Assembly (NCBI GenBank): GCA_945860285.1
Contig: CAMAQB010000011.1
Coordinates: 1 to 54,938 of the forward strand
Direction of reading: 5' to 3'
DNA: 54,938 nucleotides
DNA from: Akkermansia muciniphila
GTDB lineage: Bacteria > Verrucomicrobiota > Verrucomicrobiia > Verrucomicrobiales > Akkermansiaceae
Shown here: positions 41,900 to 50,136 of the stretch, piece after piece
How positions within the stretch are numbered: the first letter of the stretch is position 1
Layout of the letters: each line of letters starts with the position of its first letter
Program-made: the position numbers and the translations under genes
The notes under the pieces: generated by a model
Databases searched by the model: none
Told to the model about the DNA's origin: nothing
Seen by the model: the letters and a program-made list of their open reading frames with translations, nothing else

Positions 41900-42664
41900 A
41901 TGAAAACAGCCTTGATTGGATATACCGGCTTCGTCGGTGCCACGCTTGACTCGTGCTTGAATCCGAGTAACCGGTATCGCTCCACAAACATCAACGACAT
42001 TGCTGGACAAGCATTCGACCACGTGATCTGTGCCGGAGTTCAGGCGATGAAATGGTGGGCCAACCTTCATCCGCAGGAGGACCTCGATGGAATTGATCGC
42101 CTGCTCGATGCTCTTGCCGGGGTGCAAGCCGAGCGCTTCACGCTCATCTCCACCATCGATGTCTATCCAGTTCCCAGGGGGGTTGACGAGAACAGCCCCA
42201 TCAACAAGGAAGGCCATCACGCTTACGGTCTCAATCGACTTCATGCCGAGGAATGGCTGGCGCAGCAGTTTCCGAATATCGCCATTCTCAGACTGCCCGG
42301 ACTTTTCGGTCCCGGTCTGAAGAAGAATGTCATCTTCGACATGCTTCATGACAACAATCTTGAGAAAGTCCATCCGGGTGGCCTGTTTCAGTACTACGAT
42401 ACCCGCAGGCTGGCGGCGGACATCGAAATCGTCTGGCAGGAGGGCATTCGATTGTTGAATGTCTCATCGGAACCGGTTTCGACAGCGGAAATTCGCGACC
42501 GGTTCTTCCCAGGGAAAATTCTTGGTGGCGAAGGTCCGCCGCCACCGAGCTACGACATGCATAGTATTCATGCTGGCATCTGGGGCGGGACTGATGGTTA
42601 TCTTTATTCAAAGCAGACGTTGCTTGCCGATCTGGGCGATTGGTTGAGCGAGGCTGCCAGGTGA
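41900..42664 (+). CDS. Short SDR, NAD-dependent epimerase/reductase-like
   Basis: A 254-residue extended-SDR-like protein. The loop IGYTGFVGATL (6-16) keeps GxxGxxG, and a FTLISTIDVYP strand occupies the TSS position. In the catalytic pair the expected YxxxK is HAYGLNRLHAEEW, with arginine where lysine normally stands. The C-terminal substrate domain is short compared with dTDP/UDP-sugar epimerases. It may be a 4-ketoreductase, an NAD-binding scaffold or an inactive relative. It lies 14 bases after the SGNH gene. Confidence 0.65.
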   Translation: MKTALIGYTGFVGATLDSCLNPSNRYRSTNINDIAGQAFDHVICAGVQAMKWWANLHPQEDLDGIDRLLDALAGVQAERFTLISTIDVYPVPRGVDENSPINKEGHHAYGLNRLHAEEWLAQQFPNIAILRLPGLFGPGLKKNVIFDMLHDNNLEKVHPGGLFQYYDTRRLAADIEIVWQEGIRLLNVSSEPVSTAEIRDRFFPGKILGGEGPPPPSYDMHSIHAGIWGGTDGYLYSKQTLLADLGDWLSEAAR

Positions 42665-42698
42665 CCCACCTTGCGGGTCGTTGGGGTCGTAATTATCC

Positions 42699-44228
42699 AT
42701 GCACCAGTCAATTTCACTGTCGCGCGGGCGACTCTGCCTGGTCATCGCCGCTCTTTGCGGAATTCTTGCCTGGATGGTCTGGGCCGCCTGGCTCACGGGG
42801 CCCGTCATTTCGGATTCATGGCAAAGCATCGGACCTGCGGTGAACGCAAGAGCCCCGCTTGATTTGCGGGGGCTCTTTCTGGGTGATTTCGATGGCTTTG
42901 ACCGGGTGTGGGGACACCATTGGCCTGGATGGGCGATGGCCATGAGCCTGACACGTCCCTGGCTGCCGTTCAATCCCATCGTGGTTTTCTCCATCGAAGT
43001 CGTCCTTGTCGCACTGGCGGCCTGCATTCCATTCGAAATCTCCTCATCCACCACCGGGCGATGGTTGGCATGCCTGGTTTTCCTCACTGCGTTGCTTCAT
43101 CCGGAGATCAATGTGGCCTTGTCGTTGATGCGACCGGAGGCGCTCACTGCGCTGCTGATGGTTCTGATTGTTCGTGAACTCGTTCGTGTTGGGAAAAAGC
43201 GACTTGCAACAGGGATTGTGGCGGTCTGCTCCTTCGCGCTGCCGTTGCTGCATGTGTTGGGTGTGATTGCTCCGCCCGCGTTGGTTCTGGTGGTCGTGCT
43301 CTGGTGTCGGCTTTCTCCCCGAGCGCTCATGAAAAACGCCTTGTTCTCCCGCCTGCTTGCCCTTTCCATGGGCTGGTTGGCTGGCGCTGCGACTCTTGCA
43401 GTCTGGTTCCCCGGTGATCCCAGCAGGCTCCATCAGTTTTCCGCCAACCTGGCGGCGCAACGACTTTCCGCCCATTCGTTGATCAATTCCGCGCGTGCCT
43501 GTTTCTTTTCGGAACCTGCGGGGTTGATGATGCTGATGCTTTTCGCCGTGACGGGATTGACGGTATTCGCCGCACTCAGGAAAGGATCGCGCAGTATCAA
43601 TGTGCTTCTCTGGGCCGCCATGCCGCTTGCGGCGCTTGTGTTTTCCATCGTGGCACAAAATCCCAACAGACTCCACCTGGCAGCGTTGATCCCCTGCGCG
43701 CTGGCGGCATGTGTGAGCCATGGGTCGGCAAAAAAAGATTTGCTGACAAGGTGGATTCCACTCCTGCTGGTGCCGATCGCACTGTTCACATTTTTGTTTC
43801 AGGCCAATCGATTGCTGAAATGTGTTAGGTTTGGATCAATGGGACCACGACATGCAACCGGAGAATTGGTGAAAAAACATGACGGGGAAGGGCGGTTGTG
43901 TATTTCTCTGTCGCTGTGGAAGCCCGCCGCTGCCGTCGGTACCAAGAATGTTCGGTTTTATGCATTTCCGAATGTCGCCGAGCCTTCCTATCGCGAAGCT
44001 GCGGAACGTTCCCTTTTGAAGGATGCCAGGCCTGGTGACCGACTTGGTTTCGATGTCACCCAGAATGATGCTAACAATGATTTTTTCGAGAAGAAAGCAT
44101 TCGCTCATCTGACCTTCGTCGATCCCCATGCGCTCGGGCCCATGATCGAGGAAATCCAAGTCAAGGGGCTGTCCGGTTCAAGATTCTTCCGGGTAATCCG
44201 GATTGATCGTCCTCCTTTCCATTCATGA
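42699..44228 (+). CDS. Polytopic GT-C-like membrane protein, paralogue B
   Basis: A 509-residue membrane protein with about 11 hydrophobic helices, homologous to those at 33318 and 44225. The first outer loop has ISDSWQSIGPAV and GDFDGFDRVWGHHWPGW, then RPEALTALLMV, LPLLHVLGVIAPP and AQNPNRLHLAALIP. A soluble C-terminal domain (about 400-509) ends RFFRVIRID. Its ATG stop/start overlap (ATGA at 44225-44228) couples it to paralogue C. Function as for paralogue A. Confidence 0.7.
   Translation: MHQSISLSRGRLCLVIAALCGILAWMVWAAWLTGPVISDSWQSIGPAVNARAPLDLRGLFLGDFDGFDRVWGHHWPGWAMAMSLTRPWLPFNPIVVFSIEVVLVALAACIPFEISSSTTGRWLACLVFLTALLHPEINVALSLMRPEALTALLMVLIVRELVRVGKKRLATGIVAVCSFALPLLHVLGVIAPPALVLVVVLWCRLSPRALMKNALFSRLLALSMGWLAGAATLAVWFPGDPSRLHQFSANLAAQRLSAHSLINSARACFFSEPAGLMMLMLFAVTGLTVFAALRKGSRSINVLLWAAMPLAALVFSIVAQNPNRLHLAALIPCALAACVSHGSAKKDLLTRWIPLLLVPIALFTFLFQANRLLKCVRFGSMGPRHATGELVKKHDGEGRLCISLSLWKPAAAVGTKNVRFYAFPNVAEPSYREAAERSLLKDARPGDRLGFDVTQNDANNDFFEKKAFAHLTFVDPHALGPMIEEIQVKGLSGSRFFRVIRIDRPPFHS
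42849..42876 (+). other. Terminator-like hairpin inside the coding sequence of paralogue B
   Basis: AGAGCCCC (42849-42856) pairs perfectly with GGGGCTCT (42869-42876), and further GC pairs extend inward around a TTGATTT centre. The 3' arm is followed by TTCT. It lies 150 bases into an open gene in the sense direction, so it would act as an attenuator-like or pausing structure if it forms at all. It may equally be an accident of codons for RAPLDLRGLFL. Confidence 0.35.
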
Positions 44229-45601
44229 ATTTGTCGATCATGGATTCAGGCCCCCTGTGCAAACGCATTCTCGGTTTCGCGGTTCCGACCATCCTGTGGA
44301 TCTGCTTGTCATCCTGGGTCGGTTGGCATGCGGTTGGTCCGGGATACCCGGATGGATTTCAGAGTGTCGGCGCATCCTTCGGTGGAAGTCCCGGGCATTT
44401 GACCTGGCCAATGCTCGGCGATTTTGAGGGTTTTGACCGGGCCTGGGGTTACCATTGGTTTGGCTGGCCAATGATCCGGTCGCTGCTGTCAGTGGTTCTG
44501 CCATGGACGGCGCTGGGTGACGGAATCGCTTTGCACGGGCTCCGAGCACTTTTGGCCGTTCTTGTGGCGGAAACGGTATTCCGTCAGACGCGTTCGACCC
44601 CCGCTGCTTTTGTTGCACTCTTCATCGTTCTTCTCAACCGGGGATGGTTTTGCAGCATGGCGTTTCTTTTTCGACCGGAGACGTTTTCGGCTCTCGTACT
44701 TTGGGGCGCCGCCTTTCCGCTGATGTCAACCAGCCATCGTGGCGGGCGTATTCCAACCGCGACATCGGTGCTGTGTCTGATGCTGCTCCCTTTGCTGCAC
44801 CCGTTGGCATGGCCAGCGGCATTGATCGTGGTCGTATTTGGAACGGCATCGATGCATGGTTCGGCTGCAACCCCAAATTGGATCGTGTCTTCGCTGGTGC
44901 GGTGGTGGTTTCCTTTGATGACTGGCGTTGCTCTTTTTGCAAGCTATTATCTGATGGATCCGTTGCGTGGACAGCAGTTCATGCAGACGATTGCAACGAC
45001 CGCCCTTTTCAAGTCAGGCTTGTTAGCCACGGCGCAGCGGCTATTTCTGGAGCCGAAAAACCTCTTTTTCTCTGCTCCCGCGGCTGTGGTTCTGATTGTT
45101 GGTTTGTTTGCTCTGTGGGGGTCGATAGGGCATGCAAAATCTTGGAGCGGGGGGCTGGGGCCTTCTCTCGCGCTGGTGCTGGCTTCGTTCGTCTATCTGT
45201 TTCTTGCAGGCCACCCGAACACCGGTCATGCGGCGGTGATGGCACCTTTTGTCGGTCATGCGGCGGGCAGATTGTATGCGATGGAGTGGCGCTGGCGGCC
45301 TTTGAATTTTCTGATCCGTCCCGGCTTCATTGGTCTTGCCGTGGTGTGTTCGTTACCACTTTTGCTTGTGGCGGGTGCTTTTTCCCAGCGTCCGCCGCAG
45401 TCGCCGCGATCCATGGCCAGGATCGTTTTGTCCCGGGCTCTTGCGGACAGCAGCGGACAGGTCATCATACCACTGGCCTTGTGGGAGGCGGCAGGGGAAT
45501 TGCCTGAGGAAAAACGAAGCCGTCTGAGCTTCGCCACGTTTCCCAACTGGGTGACTGTGGATCGTCGACTGCGCTACGAAACCGGGGTGATCAATCGCTA
45601 G
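44225..45601 (+). CDS. Polytopic GT-C-like membrane protein, paralogue C, ending at an early TAG
   Basis: A 458-residue frame beginning with an ATGA overlap to paralogue B. It has YPDGFQSVGASFGG, GDFEGFDRAWGYHWFGWP, RPETFSALVLW, LPLLHPLAWPAA and AGHPNTGHAAVMAP, all shared with the other two paralogues. It ends at TAG 45599-45601, after YETGVINR. In the same frame the sequence continues for 76 codons to 45832 and keeps resembling the C-terminal domains of its paralogues. The gene is therefore either truncated by a nonsense change or read through. It lacks only part of the soluble C-terminal domain. Confidence 0.7.
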   Translation: MNLSIMDSGPLCKRILGFAVPTILWICLSSWVGWHAVGPGYPDGFQSVGASFGGSPGHLTWPMLGDFEGFDRAWGYHWFGWPMIRSLLSVVLPWTALGDGIALHGLRALLAVLVAETVFRQTRSTPAAFVALFIVLLNRGWFCSMAFLFRPETFSALVLWGAAFPLMSTSHRGGRIPTATSVLCLMLLPLLHPLAWPAALIVVVFGTASMHGSAATPNWIVSSLVRWWFPLMTGVALFASYYLMDPLRGQQFMQTIATTALFKSGLLATAQRLFLEPKNLFFSAPAAVVLIVGLFALWGSIGHAKSWSGGLGPSLALVLASFVYLFLAGHPNTGHAAVMAPFVGHAAGRLYAMEWRWRPLNFLIRPGFIGLAVVCSLPLLLVAGAFSQRPPQSPRSMARIVLSRALADSSGQVIIPLALWEAAGELPEEKRSRLSFATFPNWVTVDRRLRYETGVINR

Positions 45602-45832
45602 AAAGAAAGTGACGTGCTTGTGGTGGACGGCACACCGCCGGAACCTAGCGATCCGGCCAATGTGCTGCCATGGCCGCGAACGGATCTTTTACGAGGGGTT
45701 GGGGAGACACCATGGGTTGAAGGGGAACGTTTTCCCGCCATCGTCAACAGCACTCTTTTGTTAGGTTCCCTGCATCGCGAGGAAATGCAGCTTGGGCCAA
45801 TGCAGTTGTTTCGCTTCCAATCCAAGCACTGA
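45602..45832 (+). pseudogene. Cut-off C-terminal part of paralogue C
   Basis: This stretch is in the same frame as 44225-45601 and reads KESDVLVVDGTPPEPS onward, ending GPMQLFRFQSKH. It aligns with PGDLLVWDALQDYGG in paralogue A and PGDRLGFDVTQND in paralogue B, and its end with their VFEVYRK/FFRVIRID tails. With it, the protein would have about 535 codons, close to the 523 and 509 residues of its relatives. A short gene starting with ATG at 45614 is formally possible but needless. Confidence 0.7.
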
Positions 45833-45837
45833 TTTTC

Positions 45838-46656
45838 ATGAAGAACCCGCTTTCCGTTTCCCACATTGCCTGGCCTCCCGATCGGGAGGAGGTAATGCTC
45901 GATTTGCTTGTTGGTGCCGGGGTAGGCGTGATCGAACTCGCGCCGCTGCGGGCCTTCGGGAACCCGCTTCTCGCGAAGGAATCCGAGGTGAAGGCGAAGG
46001 CGGACTGGTATCGAGAGCGGAGCTTTCGTATCGGTTCCTTCCAAGCGCTCCTGTTCGGAGCTGAGGGCGTGTTTCTCTTCGAGGACGAGGCCTCGCGGAC
46101 GCGGATGAAGGAGTGGCTGATTGCCGTTGGAAAGGTTGCCGGCTGGTGCGGTGCGGGACCAATGGTGTTCGGTTCACCGAAGAACCGGCTCAAAGGCGAA
46201 CTTTCCCACTCCCAGGCGATTGAGAGCGCGGCCCCGTTTTTCCGCGAGGTGGGTGATGCCTGTGCGGCGGATGGCTCCTTTCTGGTCATGGAGGCAAACC
46301 CGGAAGCCTATGGCGCGGATTTTTGCACGCGCATGGAACAGGCGGCGGAACTGGTCAGTCTGGTCGATTCCCCCGGTTTCAAATTGCACGTCGATGCCGG
46401 TGGACTGGCATTGAGTGGTGAGGAATTCGAACCTGTCGTCCGGCAGGCTGCGAAATGGATCGCGCATGCCCACGCCAGCCAGCCGAACTTGATCGATTGG
46501 GAAACGCCCGACCTGGTGCACGCCAGACTTGCGTCTGTTCTGCATGAGATTGACTACTCTGGTGATGTGGCAATTGAAATGCGCGCGACCGAGCCCGTTG
46601 CGGATTCGGTGATCACTGCGATAGAAAAAGTCGCATTGATCTATCAGAAATCATGA
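45838..46656 (+). CDS. Sugar-phosphate isomerase/epimerase-like TIM barrel
   Basis: A 272-residue xylose-isomerase-like (AP endonuclease 2) barrel. Likely metal ligands are in VMEANPEAYG (Glu), LHVDAGGLAL (Asp), HAHASQPNLI (His) and VAIEMRATEP (Glu). It would isomerise a free or phosphorylated sugar; the substrate is unknown. The stop overlaps the next start (ATGA at 46653-46656), beginning a chain of coupled genes. It may work with the FAD enzyme on the same sugar or lipid-linked intermediate. Confidence 0.8.
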   Translation: MKNPLSVSHIAWPPDREEVMLDLLVGAGVGVIELAPLRAFGNPLLAKESEVKAKADWYRERSFRIGSFQALLFGAEGVFLFEDEASRTRMKEWLIAVGKVAGWCGAGPMVFGSPKNRLKGELSHSQAIESAAPFFREVGDACAADGSFLVMEANPEAYGADFCTRMEQAAELVSLVDSPGFKLHVDAGGLALSGEEFEPVVRQAAKWIAHAHASQPNLIDWETPDLVHARLASVLHEIDYSGDVAIEMRATEPVADSVITAIEKVALIYQKS

Positions 46657-47771
46657 GCGAACGGGATGTCAACGTGGTTATCGCGGGTGGCGGTTTTTTC
46701 GGCTGCACCATTGCCATGATGCTGCATCGCCGGGGACTCAGGCCGCTGGTGGTGGAAGCGGAGGATGAACTGCTCACGCGGGCATCCCGGGTCAATCAAG
46801 CCCGTGTCCACGGCGGCTATCACTACCCGCGCAGTTTGATGACCGCTTATCGGTCGCGTCACAACTACGAACGCTTCCGCAGTGTTTACAGGGAGGCGAT
46901 TGTCGACAAGTTCACGAAAATTTACGGGGTCGGCCGCCTTTTTTCCAAGGTCACGGCGAATCAATTCGAGGTCTTCATGAAACGGATCGGCGCGCCATTG
47001 AAGGAGGCGCCGGAGCGGATTTCGAAGTTGTTCAACCCCACCCTGACCGAGGCGGTGTGGATCGCCGAGGAGTGCGCTTTCGATTGCTCATTGCTCCGTG
47101 ACCGTTGTCGGCGCGACCTCGATGAAGCGGGCATTCCAATCCGCTTTGGCACCCGCGTGGAAGCCGCGGAAAAAGCTGCCGATGACAACGTGGTGGTCAG
47201 GCTCAGTGATGGCTCTGAATTGCCCGCCATGCTGGTGATCAATGCAACCTACAGCGGGCTGAACCTGCTCACGGGTGGCAGCCACCTGCCGGTGATCCCT
47301 TTGAAACACGAGCTGGCGGAAATGGCTTTGATCAAGCTTCCGGAAGAACTCGATGGCCTTTCCGTCACCATGATGTGTGGTCCATTTTTTTCTTTCATGC
47401 CCTATCCCTCGCGGAATCTGACCACGTTGAGTCATGTGCGTTACACGCCGCATCTCCAGTGGTTTGAAAAGCCTGGCGAGGCACCCTGCGATCCCTACCA
47501 ACGATTTTCCCAGCTCAAGAAGCAAAGTCACTTCGAATACATGGTCAGTGATGCCTCCCGCTACATACCGGCATTGCGGAACGCCGAACACTGTGATTCA
47601 ATCTGGGAGGTGAAAACGTTGTTGCCCCAAACTGAAGTGGATGACGGCCGCCCGATCCTGTTCCGGCGTGATCCGCTTCTGCCTGCCTTGATCCATGTGA
47701 TGGGCGGGAAAATCGACAACATCTTCGACGTCGAGGACGAACTCGATGCCATCCTTGCATTGAAAGCTTGA
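46653..47771 (+). CDS. FAD-dependent oxidoreductase (DAO-like)
   Basis: A 372-residue flavoprotein with the FAD loop VVIAGGGFFGCTIAMML (GxGxxG), the VVEAEDELLTRAS ribose-binding acidic strand, and QARVHGGYHYPRS, which resembles the FAD/substrate region of amine and 2-hydroxyacid oxidases. VINATYSGLN is the second FAD segment. No pyridine-nucleotide domain is seen, so it is not the reductase that RfbH needs. It is linked to the TIM-barrel gene by an ATGA overlap. The substrate is unknown. Confidence 0.82.
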   Translation: MSERDVNVVIAGGGFFGCTIAMMLHRRGLRPLVVEAEDELLTRASRVNQARVHGGYHYPRSLMTAYRSRHNYERFRSVYREAIVDKFTKIYGVGRLFSKVTANQFEVFMKRIGAPLKEAPERISKLFNPTLTEAVWIAEECAFDCSLLRDRCRRDLDEAGIPIRFGTRVEAAEKAADDNVVVRLSDGSELPAMLVINATYSGLNLLTGGSHLPVIPLKHELAEMALIKLPEELDGLSVTMMCGPFFSFMPYPSRNLTTLSHVRYTPHLQWFEKPGEAPCDPYQRFSQLKKQSHFEYMVSDASRYIPALRNAEHCDSIWEVKTLLPQTEVDDGRPILFRRDPLLPALIHVMGGKIDNIFDVEDELDAILALKA

Positions 47772-47794
47772 AACAACTACATCCCATTTCATTC

Positions 47795-48793
47795 ATGGAT
47801 TCTCATACGGTAGTCAGCGTGGTCGTGCCCCTCGAGAATGACGGTGCCATTCTCGAAACTTTCCTCCCTGATCTATCCCGGGTGATGGCAGCGGGTTTCC
47901 GCTTCTTCGAGATCATTCTTGTTGACGATGGATCCACGGACGATACCCGTCAGCAGGTCGATCAACTGTTGAAGTCCGTGCATCAAGTGCGCTATCTGCG
48001 CTTGTCCCGTCCCTTTGGCCGCGATGTGGCGCTCTCTGCCGGCATCGAGTCGGCGATAGGTGACTATGTGGTCACCCTTGATCCCGCGGCTGATCCTGTG
48101 GAACCGATTCCCGACATGGTCGCCCGCTGCCGCATCAATGGCGGAATTGTTCATGGCGTGGCGGAAAATCCGAGAAGCCGCTCAGGCTTGCGGGAGTTTT
48201 TTGGAGGCTTGTTTCGTGGCTATTGCAATCGACGCTTGGGTGTCGATCTCAAACGCGGCGCCGAGGATTTCCGCGTGATGAGTCGACAGGCTGTCAACGC
48301 CCTGTTGCAGATTCGCGTGCAAAGCCGCTATCTCCGGGTGTTAACCCTGACATTGGGATATCATCATGAGTTTTATCCCTATCGACGAAATGAGCGCGGT
48401 GGGGTTGTCCATCGCGGCTCGCTGGCTTCCGAATTGGCGACGGCGATTGACCTGCTCGCGGCCCACACCCGCCATCCGCTGCGGATGGTGACCGTGGCCG
48501 GCATGCTGGGAGCCGTGTTGAACCTGCTATACGCCTTGTATGTGCTCGGCATCTATCTGGTGAAACCTAACGTCGCCGAGGGCTGGACGACTCTCTCCCT
48601 CCAACTCAGCGGGATGTTTTTCTTCATCTGTCTGATTCTCGGAGTGCTCAGTGAATATGTCGGCACAATCCTCGGGGAGGTCCGCAGTCGTCCGCTGTAT
48701 TTCATCGCCCATGAGGCTAACAGTTCGGTCCTGCTCGAGGACACGGTCCAGTCCAGCATTGTGAAGGATTCTACGGAGGAGGTGGCTCGATGA
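47795..48793 (+). CDS. Glycosyltransferase family 2, polyprenyl-phosphate type (DPM1/ArnC-like)
   Basis: A 332-residue GT2. SVVVPLENDGAILETFL and ILVDDGSTDDTR form the donor site, followed by SRPFGRDVALSAGIESA and TLDPAADPVEP, where the usual DxD-type motif reads D-P-A-A-D. Two hydrophobic helices near the C-terminus (about 235-300) are typical of enzymes that load a sugar onto undecaprenyl phosphate. It may supply the donor for the GT-C-like proteins. The ATG at 47795 is preferred over a TTG at 47768. Confidence 0.82.
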   Translation: MDSHTVVSVVVPLENDGAILETFLPDLSRVMAAGFRFFEIILVDDGSTDDTRQQVDQLLKSVHQVRYLRLSRPFGRDVALSAGIESAIGDYVVTLDPAADPVEPIPDMVARCRINGGIVHGVAENPRSRSGLREFFGGLFRGYCNRRLGVDLKRGAEDFRVMSRQAVNALLQIRVQSRYLRVLTLTLGYHHEFYPYRRNERGGVVHRGSLASELATAIDLLAAHTRHPLRMVTVAGMLGAVLNLLYALYVLGIYLVKPNVAEGWTTLSLQLSGMFFFICLILGVLSEYVGTILGEVRSRPLYFIAHEANSSVLLEDTVQSSIVKDSTEEVAR

Positions 48794-49599
48794 ACGATAG
48801 TCCGGAAGTGCTCCGCGGTGATGATGTTGCAAGTCCCCGCTATGAGGTCATCTGGGAGCGACCGCGAGCGAAGCGATGGGCGATCTGCGTTTTCGTTATC
48901 AACGAGGGGGAGAAAATCCGCAAACAACTTGCCGCGATGACGCAATATTCGAAAGATGTGGATGTGATTGTCGCCGATGGCGGCAGCACGGATGGTTCTC
49001 TCGATGGCGCGCTGATGGAGGCGACCGGAGCGAAGGCTTTATTGGTGAAACGAGGACCCGGAAAGCTCAGTGCGCAGATGCGCATGGCCTTTCACTACTG
49101 TCTCGCCGAGGGCTATGACGGCGTTGTCGTGATTGACGGCAATGGCAAGGACGGGCTCGACGGCATTCCCGGCATGTTGGCCGCACTGGAGCAGGGTTAT
49201 GACCATGTTCAAGGCAGTCGGTTCATTCCCGGCGGTCATCATGAAAACACTCCCTTGACCCGCTATCTGGCAGTGAATCTGCTTCACGCACCGCTGATTT
49301 CCCTCGCATCTGGTTTCCGCTACACGGACACCACCAACGGCTTCCGTGCCTACAGTGCCAGGCTGCTGAAGGATCCTCGCATTGGCGTTTTCCGACCATG
49401 TTTTGATCGTTACCAGTTGCATTATCATCTCGCCATTCATGCGGCGAGTTTGGATTACCGTGTTTGCGAAATACCTGTCTCGCGCAGCTATCCCGCGAAA
49501 GGAAAAACCCCCACCAAAATCAAGGGCGTGTCCGGCTTGGTCGGCGTGTTGAAGCAGCTATGGGATACCTGCACGGGTGTCTACGATGTCGACCCATGA
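48790..49599 (+). CDS. Glycosyltransferase family 2 (DPM1-like)
   Basis: A 269-residue GT2 starting with an ATGA overlap to the preceding gene; GGAGG upstream is a usable ribosome-binding site. It has ICVFVINEGEKIRKQL, VIVADGGSTDGSL, VVVIDGNGKDGLDGI (metal site) and QGSRFIPGG, the last two typical of dolichol/polyprenyl-phosphate mannose synthases. It lacks C-terminal helices; the neighbouring GtrA-like gene may supply the membrane part. Confidence 0.82.
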   Translation: MNDSPEVLRGDDVASPRYEVIWERPRAKRWAICVFVINEGEKIRKQLAAMTQYSKDVDVIVADGGSTDGSLDGALMEATGAKALLVKRGPGKLSAQMRMAFHYCLAEGYDGVVVIDGNGKDGLDGIPGMLAALEQGYDHVQGSRFIPGGHHENTPLTRYLAVNLLHAPLISLASGFRYTDTTNGFRAYSARLLKDPRIGVFRPCFDRYQLHYHLAIHAASLDYRVCEIPVSRSYPAKGKTPTKIKGVSGLVGVLKQLWDTCTGVYDVDP

Positions 49600-50132
49600 A
49601 CCAGTCATCGCTGCTATCAATTCCTGCGACAATCCTGCGAGATCTGCAAGGGTTGCTTGCCGACATGCGGCTGCATGGAATCAAAAAGTCCGTTGCCGCG
49701 GTCATGCGTCCCGATGCCCCGGGTTCATGGCAATTGCTGAAATATCTCGTCATCGGCGGACTGTCGGTGTTTGTGTTCATGGGGGTGTGCGCCTTGTTCC
49801 GCATGCTGGCCATTCATGGTTTCGGAGCATCCTACGACAATCACCGGGTGTTTTGGAATCTGCTCGAAATCACGGTTGGTTTCATCCCCACCAACGCTTT
49901 CACTTATGCGACCAACCGTCGTTGGGTTTTTGTTGCCGGAAAACACCATCCGCGCAAGGAGTTTCTGTTGTTCACCGCCGCAGCGCTACTGAGCATTTTC
50001 GCGTCGGAAATTGTCGCGTATTTTTTCATCACCCATTCGTCGATCGGTGACTTCCTGATCAAGATTGCGGTGATTGTCGTTTCCACCGTGGTCAATTTCA
50101 CGTTTCGTAAAATCGTCGTTTTTTCCCGATAA
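49596..50132 (+). CDS. GtrA-like membrane protein
   Basis: A 178-residue protein with four hydrophobic helices in the C-terminal two-thirds and the family segment FIPTNAFTYATNRRWVF followed by a second soluble turn. GtrA proteins are thought to flip polyprenyl-phosphate sugars made by a DPM1/GtrB-type enzyme, and two such enzymes lie directly upstream. The ATG at 49596 overlaps the previous stop (ATGA). The N-terminal 50 residues are a cytoplasmic extension without recognised motif. Confidence 0.82.
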   Translation: MNQSSLLSIPATILRDLQGLLADMRLHGIKKSVAAVMRPDAPGSWQLLKYLVIGGLSVFVFMGVCALFRMLAIHGFGASYDNHRVFWNLLEITVGFIPTNAFTYATNRRWVFVAGKHHPRKEFLLFTAAALLSIFASEIVAYFFITHSSIGDFLIKIAVIVVSTVVNFTFRKIVVFSR

Positions 50133-50136
50133 TTTC

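Noticed and set aside
45614-45832. Independent small gene after paralogue C
   Set aside because: It is in the same frame as paralogue C and aligns with the C-terminus of the other paralogues, so it is the cut-off end of that gene.
46653-47771. FAD protein as the reductase for RfbH
   Set aside because: It has a DAO-type FAD fold without ferredoxin or NAD(P)H domains, and is far away in another operon.
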